The notes beneath the pieces are model-generated. The model saw only the letters and a list, made by a program, of their open reading frames with translations, was not told the origin of the DNA and did not search any database. The translations under genes were made by a program, and so were the position numbers. Below are positions 1 to 5,995 of a stretch of DNA of 8,380 nucleotides, piece after piece; position 1 is the first letter of the stretch; every line of letters starts with the position of its first letter. Source of the stretch: Verrucomicrobiales bacterium. Its GTDB lineage: Bacteria; Verrucomicrobiota; Verrucomicrobiia; Methylacidiphilales; JAAUTS01. The DNA lies in contig JAITHY010000155.1 in the NCBI GenBank assembly GCA_031279715.1, forward strand, positions 1-8,380, given 5' to 3'.

Positions 1-1929
1 CAGTTTTGCCCCCCCCCCGGCGCCGGCCAGCAAATAACTTGTTTTTTTGCCAACGCTGCCGCTGACCTCGCCCCCCAGGGCGCGGATGCGTTCCTCGAAA
101 TAGGCCCGCGGTTTGGACAGTGTGCCGGTGATGACAAAAATTTTTCCGCCCAGCGCCGTCTCACTGTCAGCGGACGCCGCCTCGGCGCTCACCCCCAATT
201 CTTTCAACGCCGCCAGCAGCCGCCGGCTCTCCGGTCGCGCGAAATATTGCCCCACACTCTCCGCCACTTTTTCCCCGACATCGTCCACCGCCTCCAGTTC
301 CTCACGGGTGGCCGCCGCAAGTCTCTCCAGCGAGCCGAACCGTTTTTCCAATTTCCGCGCCAGGCCCGAGCCAACCTGGTCGATGCCCAGGCCGAAAATC
401 AGCCGCCACAACGGCTGCCGCTTGCTCGCCTCAATTCCGGTGATTAAATTGCGCGCCGATTTCTCACCCATGCGCTCAAGCCCGGCGAGTTGCCCCGCCT
501 TGAGCCGGTAAATGTCATCCAGCCGCTTAATCAGCCCTTCCCTCATCAACAGCGCCACCGACGCCTCGCCCAACCCCTCGATATCCATCGCTCCGCGATG
601 CGCGAAGTGCGCCAGCCGGCGGTTAATCTGCGCCGCGCAATCGGGATTCACGCATTTGTAAAACACTCCGTCCCACGTCAAATCCGCGCTGCCGCAGCAC
701 GGGCACAATTGCGGCGGCTCAATCGGCTCCACCATGAAATCGCGCCGCTCCAAATTGACGCCGACCACGGCGGGAATAATCTCGCCCGCTTTCTCCACCA
801 GCACGATGTCGCCAAGGCGGATGTCCTTGCGCTGAATTTCGTGAAAATTGTGCAGTGTCGCGCGGCTGACTTTGGTGCCGCTGAGTTGCACCGTCTCCAA
901 TTCCGCCACCGGCGTGATGACTCCCGTGCGCCCGACTTGGAACGTCACCCCTTTCAGCCTCGTCTCCGCCCGCTCCGGCGCGAACTTGTACGCCACCGCC
1001 CAGCGCGGCGCTTTCGCCGTCGAGCCAAGCTCCGCGCGCGCTGAAAATTCGCTGACCTTCACCACCGCGCCGTCCGTGGGATACGCGAAATTTTTCCGTA
1101 ATTTCTCCAACACCCCAATCGCCGTCAACACCTCCTCACCGTCAGCGGCCCGCGCATGCCATTCCGGGACATTGAAACCAAACGCCGACAACCGGGCCAG
1201 CACCTCCTCCTGCGACGCAAACTCCAGCCCCGCCACCTCGCCGACCGCGTACACCACCAGCGACAACCGCCGCTTCGCCACCTCCCGCGAGTCCAGCAGC
1301 TTCAGCGTCCCCGCCGTCGCGTTGCGCGCGTTGGCAAACAAATCCAGCCCCTGCTCCTCGCGCTCCTGATTCAACCTCGCAAACGCGCTGTGCGTCAGGT
1401 ACACCTCTCCACGCACCTCCAGCACCTCCGGCGCGCCCGTCACCGTCAGCGGCAGCTGCCGGATGGTTTTCAAATTTTCCGTGATGTCGTCGCCCCGGCT
1501 GCCGTCGCCCCGCGTCAGGCCCAGCGTCAGCGCCCCGCGCTCATAACGCGCGCTGACGGCGACCCCGTCCACCTTCGGCTCCACCATGTAAGAAACCGGC
1601 CCTCCACCCAATCCTTTTTGCACCCGCGTGAAAAATTCCCCCAACTCGGCAAAGCTGTAGGTGTTGTCCAGGCTCTCCATCCGCTGACGATGCGCCACCT
1701 GCCGAAATTCCGTCAACGGCGGCGCCCCCACCCGCAGCGTCGGTGAATCAGGCCGCCGACAGTCGGGAAACCGCTCCTCAAAATCCCTCAATTCGCGGTA
1801 AAGCCGGTCATATTCAAAGTCGCTGATAGTGGGCCGCGCCAGCGTATAATACGCCGTGTCATGACGTCCGATTTCCGCCGCCAGCCAGTCATAACGTTCC
1901 AAATCCGCAACACCGGGTTTCATTTTCAT
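1..1929 (-). CDS. ligA: NAD-dependent DNA ligase LigA, C-terminus cut by window edge
   Basis: LigA seals nicks in duplex DNA using NAD+ in replication and repair. The reverse strand reads 643 codons in frame from ATG 1929 to the window edge with no stop. Visible domains in order are: the N-terminal Ia NAD-binding region (about 5-70, DTAYYT and SDFEYDRL); the adenylation domain with nucleophile K119 in EPKVDG and later ARNATAGTLK, PTDGAVVK and AVAYKF; the OB fold (about 325-400, VGRTGVITPVA, VEKAGEIIP); a four-Cys zinc finger (C409, C411/C412, C426, C431); the helix-hairpin-helix region (about 445-575); and the BRCT domain (from about 594, GKIFVITGTLSKPR), which is cut near its end. The family is usually about 670 aa, so roughly 30 residues are missing. 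ATG 1923 and an in-frame ATG 1971 are alternative starts; none has a clear Shine-Dalgarno. The 1971 start would add a hydrophobic 14-residue head unlike LigA, so 1929 is preferred. Confidence 0.95.
   Translation of the reverse strand, partial: MKMKPGVADLERYDWLAAEIGRHDTAYYTLARPTISDFEYDRLYRELRDFEERFPDCRRPDSPTLRVGAPPLTEFRQVAHRQRMESLDNTYSFAELGEFFTRVQKGLGGGPVSYMVEPKVDGVAVSARYERGALTLGLTRGDGSRGDDITENLKTIRQLPLTVTGAPEVLEVRGEVYLTHSAFARLNQEREEQGLDLFANARNATAGTLKLLDSREVAKRRLSLVVYAVGEVAGLEFASQEEVLARLSAFGFNVPEWHARAADGEEVLTAIGVLEKLRKNFAYPTDGAVVKVSEFSARAELGSTAKAPRWAVAYKFAPERAETRLKGVTFQVGRTGVITPVAELETVQLSGTKVSRATLHNFHEIQRKDIRLGDIVLVEKAGEIIPAVVGVNLERRDFMVEPIEPPQLCPCCGSADLTWDGVFYKCVNPDCAAQINRRLAHFAHRGAMDIEGLGEASVALLMREGLIKRLDDIYRLKAGQLAGLERMGEKSARNLITGIEASKRQPLWRLIFGLGIDQVGSGLARKLEKRFGSLERLAAATREELEAVDDVGEKVAESVGQYFARPESRRLLAALKELGVSAEAASADSETALGGKIFVITGTLSKPRAYFEERIRALGGEVSGSVGKKTSYLLAGAGGGAKL
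1136..1148 (-). repeat. Dispersed word, perfect 13-mer
   Basis: The plus strand reads TCACCGTCAGCGG. It lies inside ligA, where the sense strand codes A-D-G-E (262-265). Confidence 0.85.
1440..1452 (-). repeat. Dispersed word, perfect 13-mer
   Basis: A second perfect copy in ligA, read in a different frame from the 1136 copy as P-L-T-V-T (160-164). Confidence 0.85.
1550..1562 (+). repeat. Dispersed word, core with flanking mismatches
   Basis: GCGCTGACGGCGA has the exact 8-base core at 1552-1559. It lies in ligA in the opposite orientation to the other two copies, coding A-V-S-A (124-127). Confidence 0.6.
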
Positions 1930-2041
1930 TGAATAGCCGCAAAAACACGCGAAGAACACAAAAATTTTCATGAATTTTTTCGGCGCGTCATCGTCAGCGT
2001 CAATCACAGGCCGGCGATGCTCCGCATTGTGTGCCGGAAAT

Positions 2042-2431
2042 TTATTCCGGCGGAACAAACCAGCGTTTCTTGGCAACGGCCCGTCCGGTTTCCGTGTTCG
2101 GGCAGCGGCGCAAAATTTCCTCGTAGAATTTGTCCGGCAGGGTGTCGTATTGCCTGTGCAACAGCCAGCCGCCGTGGTTCAACGTCATCCGGCCCGACCG
2201 CCAGGCCTTCCGCAAATATTCCCCCGCCACCCGCTTCAAAAAAACGTCCGCTCCGCGTCCAGCCACACCGTTCCCTGGCAGCTCTTCCAACCACCCCGTC
2301 ACCTTTGCCCGCTCGCGTTTGCGCTCCAGGCGCGTCACTAATCGCAGCAAGCCAGTCCTTCGCCATGCATACCGCGCTTGTATATAACGGGCAATCCGCC
2401 GCGCATCTGCCATTTTGAAGTCAATTTTCAT
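2042..2431 (-). CDS. Basic protein of local repeat family, short copy with different C-terminus
   Basis: I do not recognise a named family for this 129-aa protein. Residues 1-82 are the same module as the N-terminus of the 6777-7589 gene: the first 18 residues are identical, then come LLRLVTRLERKRERAKVTGWLEELP and FLKRVAGEYLRKAWRSGRM. This module is very rich in Arg and Lys, suggesting nucleic-acid or RNA contact (inference). Relative to the other copy it lacks 8 nt after GCTGCCA and has seven Ts instead of eight at 2238-2244. The two indels compensate, so about 11 residues between them are read in another frame. After RSGRM the sequence has no resemblance to the other copy (TLNHGGWLLHRQYDTLPDKF onward) and ends at residue 129. 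This may be a decayed or chimeric gene, or a short natural variant. It lies 123 nt after the RskA-like gene and 112 nt before ligA. Confidence 0.5.
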   Translation of the reverse strand: MKIDFKMADARRIARYIQARYAWRRTGLLRLVTRLERKRERAKVTGWLEELPGNGVAGRGADVFLKRVAGEYLRKAWRSGRMTLNHGGWLLHRQYDTLPDKFYEEILRRCPNTETGRAVAKKRWFVPPE

Positions 2432-2494
2432 AACCCGGGCGGGAAGAAGGCTAACGGTCCGCCCGTTCCCAATGTGTTAAAAAAATCGCGCCGC
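2186..2494 (-). repeat. Inverted repeat copy A: leader plus N-terminal module
   Basis: On the minus strand this segment matches 6714-7052 almost base for base. Similarity starts at GCGGCGCGATTTTTTT and stops abruptly after GGGCCGGATG. It is 309 bp against 339 bp; the difference is about 21 nt near codon 20, plus 8 nt, plus 1 nt in a T run. The conserved part includes about 63 nt of untranslated leader, so the unit is not just a protein domain. No flanking target duplication or transposase is visible. Confidence 0.85.
2436..2465 (-). promoter_or_regulatory. Conserved hairpin just upstream of the start codon, copy A
   Basis: CGGGCGG pairs with CCGCCCG (7 bp, 16-nt loop), ending 4 nt before ATG 2431. 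The same structure occurs at 6743-6772 with the same loop length; one pair changes from G-C to A-U and the outermost from C-G to U-G, so the stem is kept while its bases change. It could control translation initiation or mark an element end. The function is unknown. Confidence 0.6.
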
Positions 2495-2554
2495 TGTTCC
2501 ACTTTCAAACGCAGAAATCACGCAAAACCTGTCTGGCGCCCGCTGACAGTCTGG

Positions 2555-3058
2555 TTATAAATTCCCCCGCAACACAACGACCTTCTCCCCCGTCCCCCTG
2601 GCGACGAAAAAAATCCTCGGCTTGAGCACCGGCTCGTCGCACTGAAACGCCCCCTGCGCCTCACCGTCAGCGTTCGCCGCAAACACGCCGCAGTAATATA
2701 ATTTTCCGCCCTCGTTCCCAATCCACAACGAATACAACGCCCCCGCGTCCGGCAAATTCCGGGCCAACAAAGATCCCCCCTGCACAGCCTTGTACCAAAC
2801 CAGCCGCCCCGCCGCCTCCCCGCTCTTTTCCGACGCCGCGCCCAGCACCACCACCCGGCCTGCCACTTGCCCCAGCATTTTTTTCAGCAACACGTTCTCC
2901 GCCTGCACCCGCAAATAATCCGCGCGGCTGATTTTGTTGCCGAACAAATCCCCCCGCCCGCCCCGCTCAAACCGATACGCCCACACCGCGCCGCCGACCG
3001 TCACCGCCACAAACAGCAGCACCGTCAGCGCCCGCCGGCCTTGACGCTCCCCCGCCAT
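2555..3058 (-). CDS. Membrane-anchored protein with RskA-like anti-sigma C-terminal domain
   Basis: This 167-aa protein has a short basic head (MAGERQGRR), one hydrophobic helix at about 10-28 and an extracytoplasmic part. A possible short coiled segment lies at about 48-62 (ENVLLKKML). Residues about 85-165 follow the pattern of the RskA C-terminal domain: GRLVWYKAVQGGSLLARNLP, then ALYSLWI (compare the family's xYqLWxi), then CGVFAANADGEA and a final hydrophobic strand. In that family the domain lies outside the membrane and a cytoplasmic zinc-binding anti-sigma domain holds the sigma factor. Here the cytoplasmic part is only about nine residues, so sigma binding cannot be assumed. It starts 3 nt after the purU stop. 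The domain call is from pattern memory, not a search. Confidence 0.6.
   Translation of the reverse strand: MAGERQGRRALTVLLFVAVTVGGAVWAYRFERGGRGDLFGNKISRADYLRVQAENVLLKKMLGQVAGRVVVLGAASEKSGEAAGRLVWYKAVQGGSLLARNLPDAGALYSLWIGNEGGKLYYCGVFAANADGEAQGAFQCDEPVLKPRIFFVARGTGEKVVVLRGNL
2661..2673 (-). repeat. Dispersed word, 12 of 13
   Basis: TCACCGTCAGCGT lies inside the RskA-like gene, coding A-D-G-E (130-133). Confidence 0.8.
3019..3031 (-). repeat. Dispersed word, core plus 10-mer
   Basis: GCACCGTCAGCGC lies in the RskA-like gene, coding L-T-V within the membrane helix (11-13). Confidence 0.65.
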
Positions 3059-3061
3059 CGC

Positions 3062-3907
3062 CTACACCCCGAACACCCGCCCCCAATGCACGTCCAGGCG
3101 TTTTTTCAAAAACAGCCCCACCGCCTTCACCAAGCATTTGGACTCCGCCGCCTGTCCGCGGCTGACGATGGAGGCCAGCGTTTCCCCGCTCCTCACTTGA
3201 AACGCCTCCTGCCAGATGATCGGCCCCTGGTCAAGGTCGGGCGTGGCAAAATGCGCGGTGACCCCGACCACTTTCACCCCCTTTTCATACGCCTGCCTGT
3301 ACGCTGACGCTCCCGGGAACGCCGGCAGCAGCGACGGGTGAATATTGATAATCTTGTTCTTCCACCGCCACACAAAATTCGGCGATAAAATTTTCATGAA
3401 CCGCGCCAGCACGATAAAATCAATCCGCTCCCGCTCCATGATTTCCAGCGTCCTGCCCTCCGCCAGGTTGCGCTCCTTGAAATCAACCAGATAAAACGGA
3501 ATCTTATGCTTCCGCGCCAGCGCCTTCAAATCACCCCGGTTCGACAAAATCACCGCCACCTCCGCGCCAATCCGCCCCTTCCGCACCGCCGCCAGCACCG
3601 CCTCCGGCGCGTGCGTCTCACGGGTCACGAACAGCGCCATCCGCTGGCGCTGGCCCTTCCGCGCGAAATGCACCTTCAAATCCATGCGCAACTCCGCCGC
3701 CAGCCTCTTCAACCCGTCATGCACAGCGGCCTGTGGAAACCGCCCCGTCACCCACGACGCCTGCAACGTCATGCTAAACTGCCCGCGCAACACCTGCTCC
3801 TCCAGCCCCTCAATGTTCGCCTTCCATTGGAACAAATACTGCGTCACCGCCGCAATCACCCCCGACTTGTCTTTCCCGATCAACGTAATCGTCGCAAAAT
3901 ATTTCAT
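3062..3907 (-). CDS. purU: Formyltetrahydrofolate deformylase PurU
   Basis: PurU hydrolyses 10-formyltetrahydrofolate to formate and tetrahydrofolate, balancing one-carbon units and supplying formate for purine synthesis. The 281-aa length is normal. Residues 1-80 form the N-terminal ACT regulatory domain (ATITLIGKDKSGVIAAVTQYL). Residues about 88-270 are the formyltransferase-type catalytic domain with FMKILSPNFV, INIHPSLLPAFPGASAY and FATPDLDQGPII. The catalytic Asn-His-Asp set expected from GAR transformylase fits N188, H190 and D226, with the same 36-residue H-to-D spacing. ATG 3907 lies 3 nt after the queD stop. The Shine-Dalgarno AGGGGA sits inside the last queD codons, which decides this start and suggests translational coupling. 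Confidence 0.95.
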   Translation of the reverse strand: MKYFATITLIGKDKSGVIAAVTQYLFQWKANIEGLEEQVLRGQFSMTLQASWVTGRFPQAAVHDGLKRLAAELRMDLKVHFARKGQRQRMALFVTRETHAPEAVLAAVRKGRIGAEVAVILSNRGDLKALARKHKIPFYLVDFKERNLAEGRTLEIMERERIDFIVLARFMKILSPNFVWRWKNKIINIHPSLLPAFPGASAYRQAYEKGVKVVGVTAHFATPDLDQGPIIWQEAFQVRSGETLASIVSRGQAAESKCLVKAVGLFLKKRLDVHWGRVFGV

Positions 3908-3910
3908 AAG

Positions 3911-4273
3911 TCATTTCCCCTGGTAACGGCACCACGCCCCCGGCGTCTCCCACAGCGCGATTTCATCCAACCCGGCCAGTTGGTCCCTCAGCCGCTCCCA
4001 CAGCCACACGCACATCAACTCAATCGTCGGATTCTCCAGCCCCGGGATTTCATTGAGATACGAGTGATCCAAAATCCCCAGCAGCGGCTCCACCGCCCGC
4101 TTAATCTCCGCGTGGTCATACAACAATCCGCTGTCCGGATTAATCTCCCCGCGCACCCTCACCACCAGCTTGAACGAATGCCCGTGCAACCGCCGGCACT
4201 TGTGCCCCTTGGGAAATATTGCCAGCGCCTGCGCCGCGTCAAACCGGAACTCTCTGCTTAATGTCACTTCCAT
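3911..4273 (-). CDS. queD: 6-carboxy-5,6,7,8-tetrahydropterin synthase QueD (PTPS fold)
   Basis: QueD converts dihydroneopterin triphosphate to 6-carboxytetrahydropterin, an early step to the tRNA base queuosine. This 120-aa protein matches E. coli QueD closely: FRFDAAQAL, GHKCRRLHGHSF (catalytic C26, zinc ligands H30 and H32), GLLYDHAEIK, LDHSYLNEIPGLENPT and ALWET (catalytic Glu). The first zinc ligand, His in the usual AAH motif, is Gln here (Q15). All other expected active-site residues are present, so the enzyme may bind zinc with altered geometry or act in a variant role. No other queuosine gene is visible. It lies 57 nt after the WYL gene and is coupled to purU. Confidence 0.9.
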   Translation of the reverse strand: MEVTLSREFRFDAAQALAIFPKGHKCRRLHGHSFKLVVRVRGEINPDSGLLYDHAEIKRAVEPLLGILDHSYLNEIPGLENPTIELMCVWLWERLRDQLAGLDEIALWETPGAWCRYQGK

Positions 4274-4330
4274 CCCGCAAAACTAGGGAACTCCGCGAAA
4301 AAGCCAATCAGAAACCCTGCCGGCGAAAAA

Positions 4331-5329
4331 TCAGTCGTGAATTTTTGCCATTTTCTGGGCGGACGCCTTTATGCCTCGACGCAACGCTGACGGTGAAAGC
4401 ACCTCGGCATGCTCGCCCCAACTCAAAATCCAGCGCTCAACCTCCGGCAGGCTGCTCAACGTCAGCGTCAATTCCAGGCCGCCGCTCTTCAGCGGCCTCA
4501 ACTTTTGGCTCTGATGCCAGTTGCGCTCACCCACCAACCGCGCGGCAAAGGCGTCGAAACGCACACGGACCGTTTGGTTCTTCCCGCCGCTGAAGATGCC
4601 AAAGCTGCCGGAAAGATATTCCTTTGGTGAAAAATCCCCGGGACGCACGAAAACCTGATCGCTGACAGTGAGGTTTTTCATGCGCGAGAGCACAAAAGTG
4701 CGAATCCCCGCGCGCTCCTCGTCAAAGCCGAACAAATACCATTGATTATCCGCGCAAGCCAGGTGATACGGACGCACCCGCCGCCGCTCATGGTCAGCGC
4801 CGTTCAACTTGCGGTAACCGAAAGTCACCGTCAGCGACTGCTGCACCGCCCGGCTTAATTTCGTAAACAAAGCCAAATCCGACACCGGCGCGCCAACGGT
4901 CTTGAACGAAAAAACCGAATCCCACCCGTCCGTCTCCACCGAAATCTCCTCCGGCAAACTCTCCGTCAGCTTGCGAAACGCGCCGGCGAGCGGCTTCTCA
5001 AACACCGTGCCGCGGTACTGTGTCAGCGCCTTTTGCGCCACGAACAAGGCCAGCAGTTCACCCTCCGAAACCTGCATCCCCGGAAACGCCGCCACCGGCT
5101 CCGTATAATAATAACCGAACCGCCGCGCGTCATACTCCAGCGGCAAATTCAACTGATCGCGCATAAACTCCAAGTCACGCCGCGCCGTCCTCGGCACAAC
5201 CTCCAACTCCTCGGCCAAACGCGAGCAATTCGGATATTTCCCCGCCATCAGCGTCTCGTGAATTTTCAACATCCGCGCCAGCGGCGGACGGGAAAACTTT
5301 CTTTGATTTTTTTTGATTTTTTTAACCAT
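4331..5329 (-). CDS. WYL-domain transcriptional regulator (HTH-WYL-WCX)
   Basis: This is a 332-aa three-domain regulator of the common HTH-WYL type. A helix-turn-helix lies at about 20-65 (RMLKIHETLMAG, SRLAEELEVVPRTARRDLEF). A WYL domain spans about 155-225, with the motif W197-Y198-L199 in NQWYLFGFDEE followed by RTFVLSRMKNL; in the family this domain binds a ligand, often nucleic acid or a nucleotide. A C-terminal WCX domain lies at about 253-325 (VRVRFDAFAARLV, EVERWILSWGEHAEVLSP). An in-frame TAG only six codons upstream of ATG 5329 fixes the start. The head is Lys-rich (VKKIKKNQRK), encoded by a tandem TTTGATTTTTT-type repeat at about 5299-5323 on the plus strand. The target is unknown: the divergent small genes or its own operon are the natural candidates. 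Confidence 0.9.
   Translation of the reverse strand: MVKKIKKNQRKFSRPPLARMLKIHETLMAGKYPNCSRLAEELEVVPRTARRDLEFMRDQLNLPLEYDARRFGYYYTEPVAAFPGMQVSEGELLALFVAQKALTQYRGTVFEKPLAGAFRKLTESLPEEISVETDGWDSVFSFKTVGAPVSDLALFTKLSRAVQQSLTVTFGYRKLNGADHERRRVRPYHLACADNQWYLFGFDEERAGIRTFVLSRMKNLTVSDQVFVRPGDFSPKEYLSGSFGIFSGGKNQTVRVRFDAFAARLVGERNWHQSQKLRPLKSGGLELTLTLSSLPEVERWILSWGEHAEVLSPSALRRGIKASAQKMAKIHD
4384..4396 (+). repeat. Dispersed word, 12 of 13
   Basis: ACGCTGACGGTGA lies in the WYL gene near its 3' end. The sense strand carries the reverse complement and codes S-P-S-A (312-315). Confidence 0.8.
4825..4837 (-). repeat. Dispersed word, 12 of 13
   Basis: TCACCGTCAGCGA lies in the WYL gene, coding L-T-V-T (166-169), a different frame and orientation from the 4384 copy. 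Confidence 0.8.
4960..4972 (-). repeat. Dispersed word, core only
   Basis: The exact 8-base core lies at 4963-4970 with diverged flanks, in the WYL gene, coding L-T-E (121-123). Confidence 0.45.
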
Positions 5330-5330
5330 G

Positions 5331-5345
5331 GGACAGCCAATGTCC
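5331..5345. promoter_or_regulatory. Small palindrome between divergent genes, candidate operator
   Basis: GGACAgccaaTGTCC has 5-bp arms around a 5-nt centre and ends one base from the WYL start codon, in the 66-nt region shared with the divergent small genes. It overlaps the place where the WYL ribosome site should be. It could be an autoregulatory operator or an RNA hairpin. A 5-bp palindrome can arise by chance. Confidence 0.3.
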
Positions 5346-5395
5346 TACCCCCTTTGCGAAGATAAGTCCACAACAAACAAACAGAAAGGAAAAAT

Positions 5396-5605
5396 ATGAC
5401 CACCCTGATACACTGCCACCACTGCCAGGAGGACATGAACAGCGCCGACTGGAACGCCAACGGCGAGCGTTGTCTGCACTGCGACACACCGCTGACGGCG
5501 AGCCAGTCACAGCCCGACCGCCTGCTGTCGCCGCTGCTGAGCCTGCGCCGCCGCATGCAACTGCGCGATCAACTCCGACTGAAAGGCACGCCCGTTTATG
5601 CTTAA
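5396..5605 (+). CDS. Small zinc-ribbon protein, function unknown
   Basis: This 69-aa protein has two CxxC knuckles, C7-HH-C10 and C26-LH-C29, spaced 16 residues apart as in a zinc ribbon. A basic C-terminal tail follows (SLRRRMQLRDQLRLK, about 49-63). A good Shine-Dalgarno, AAAGGA, lies 6 nt before ATG 5396, which supports real translation. It is divergent from the WYL regulator and its stop overlaps the start of the next small gene by 8 nt, so the two are probably co-translated. I know no named family for it. Confidence 0.7.
   Translation: MTTLIHCHHCQEDMNSADWNANGERCLHCDTPLTASQSQPDRLLSPLLSLRRRMQLRDQLRLKGTPVYA
5489..5501 (+). repeat. Dispersed word, 12 of 13
   Basis: CCGCTGACGGCGA lies in the small zinc-ribbon gene, coding P-L-T-A (32-35). 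Confidence 0.7.
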
Positions 5606-5762
5606 CTTACAGTCCATTTTGAGCGTAACGTGCGGGTTAATTTGCGCGTCCGTCGCGGTCATCGTCAGCGGCTTGCTGCCCGGCGCGGCGGCGTACCTCA
5701 CGCTGATGGCGGCGGGATGGTTCGGAATCGCGGTTTACACGGGGCGTTATAGCTGCTCGTAA
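5598..5762 (+). CDS. 54-aa two-helix membrane peptide
   Basis: ATG 5598 lies inside the end of the preceding zinc-ribbon gene (an 8-nt overlap that includes the TAA stop). It reads 54 codons to TAA 5760-5762. The product begins MLNLQSILSV and has two hydrophobic stretches, about 7-25 (ILSVTCGLICASVAVIVSG) and about 28-47 (PGAAAYLTLMAAGWFGIAVY), joined by a short turn. That is the shape of a small inner-membrane protein. The overlap suggests termination-reinitiation with its neighbour. Its last 16 nt overlap the end of the fmdB-like gene on the other strand. No family is recognised. Confidence 0.6.
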   Translation: MLNLQSILSVTCGLICASVAVIVSGLLPGAAAYLTLMAAGWFGIAVYTGRYSCS

Positions 5763-5992
5763 ACACCCTTGTCGCGCCGCTTATATATCTTGAATCCCGC
5801 GCTCTTCGCCTCGCTGACAGAGACGGGTTTGAGGATTTTCGGCGTGTGAATTTGGGCAATCACTTTGCGCACCGGCTTGCGGCACAACGGACACTCGTCC
5901 AACGCCGTCCGGCTCACAGGACGGCGCAACTCGAATTTGCCGCCGCAGATTTTGCACTCACCATCGATAAGTTCGTAATTGTAGAGGGGCAT
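5747..5992 (-). CDS. FmdB-family zinc-ribbon protein
   Basis: This 81-aa protein has the FmdB-type layout: start MPLYNYEL, first knuckle C13-KI-C16-GG followed by KFELRRPVS, second knuckle C34-PL-C37, then VRKVI. The C-terminal tail (50-81) is basic and probably unstructured. Family members are small putative regulators without a settled biochemical role. The gene starts 3 nt after the mcsA-like stop, so the two zinc proteins form one transcription unit. Confidence 0.8.
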   Translation of the reverse strand: MPLYNYELIDGECKICGGKFELRRPVSRTALDECPLCRKPVRKVIAQIHTPKILKPVSVSEAKSAGFKIYKRRDKGVYEQL

Positions 5993-5995
5993 GGC

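Noticed and set aside
113..1746. Several long plus-strand open frames opposite ligA
   Set aside because: They are Arg/Pro/Ser-rich antisense shadows of a G+C-rich gene; the minus strand reads an unmistakable LigA throughout.
2378..2560. Plus-strand open frame antisense to the repeat leader, with a similar frame in the other copy (6845-6639)
   Set aside because: The similarity (NPPRxCHFEVNFHNPGGK) follows from nucleotide conservation of the leader and first sense codons. The two frames diverge at once outside the repeat unit, and no ribosome site is seen.
2867..4261. Plus-strand frames opposite purU and queD
   Set aside because: Pro/His/Arg-rich shadows of strongly identified minus-strand genes.
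1440..4837. The dispersed word explained by a frequent Leu-Thr-Val peptide
   Set aside because: Copies are also read as ADGE, SPSA and AVSA, in reverse orientation, and between genes.
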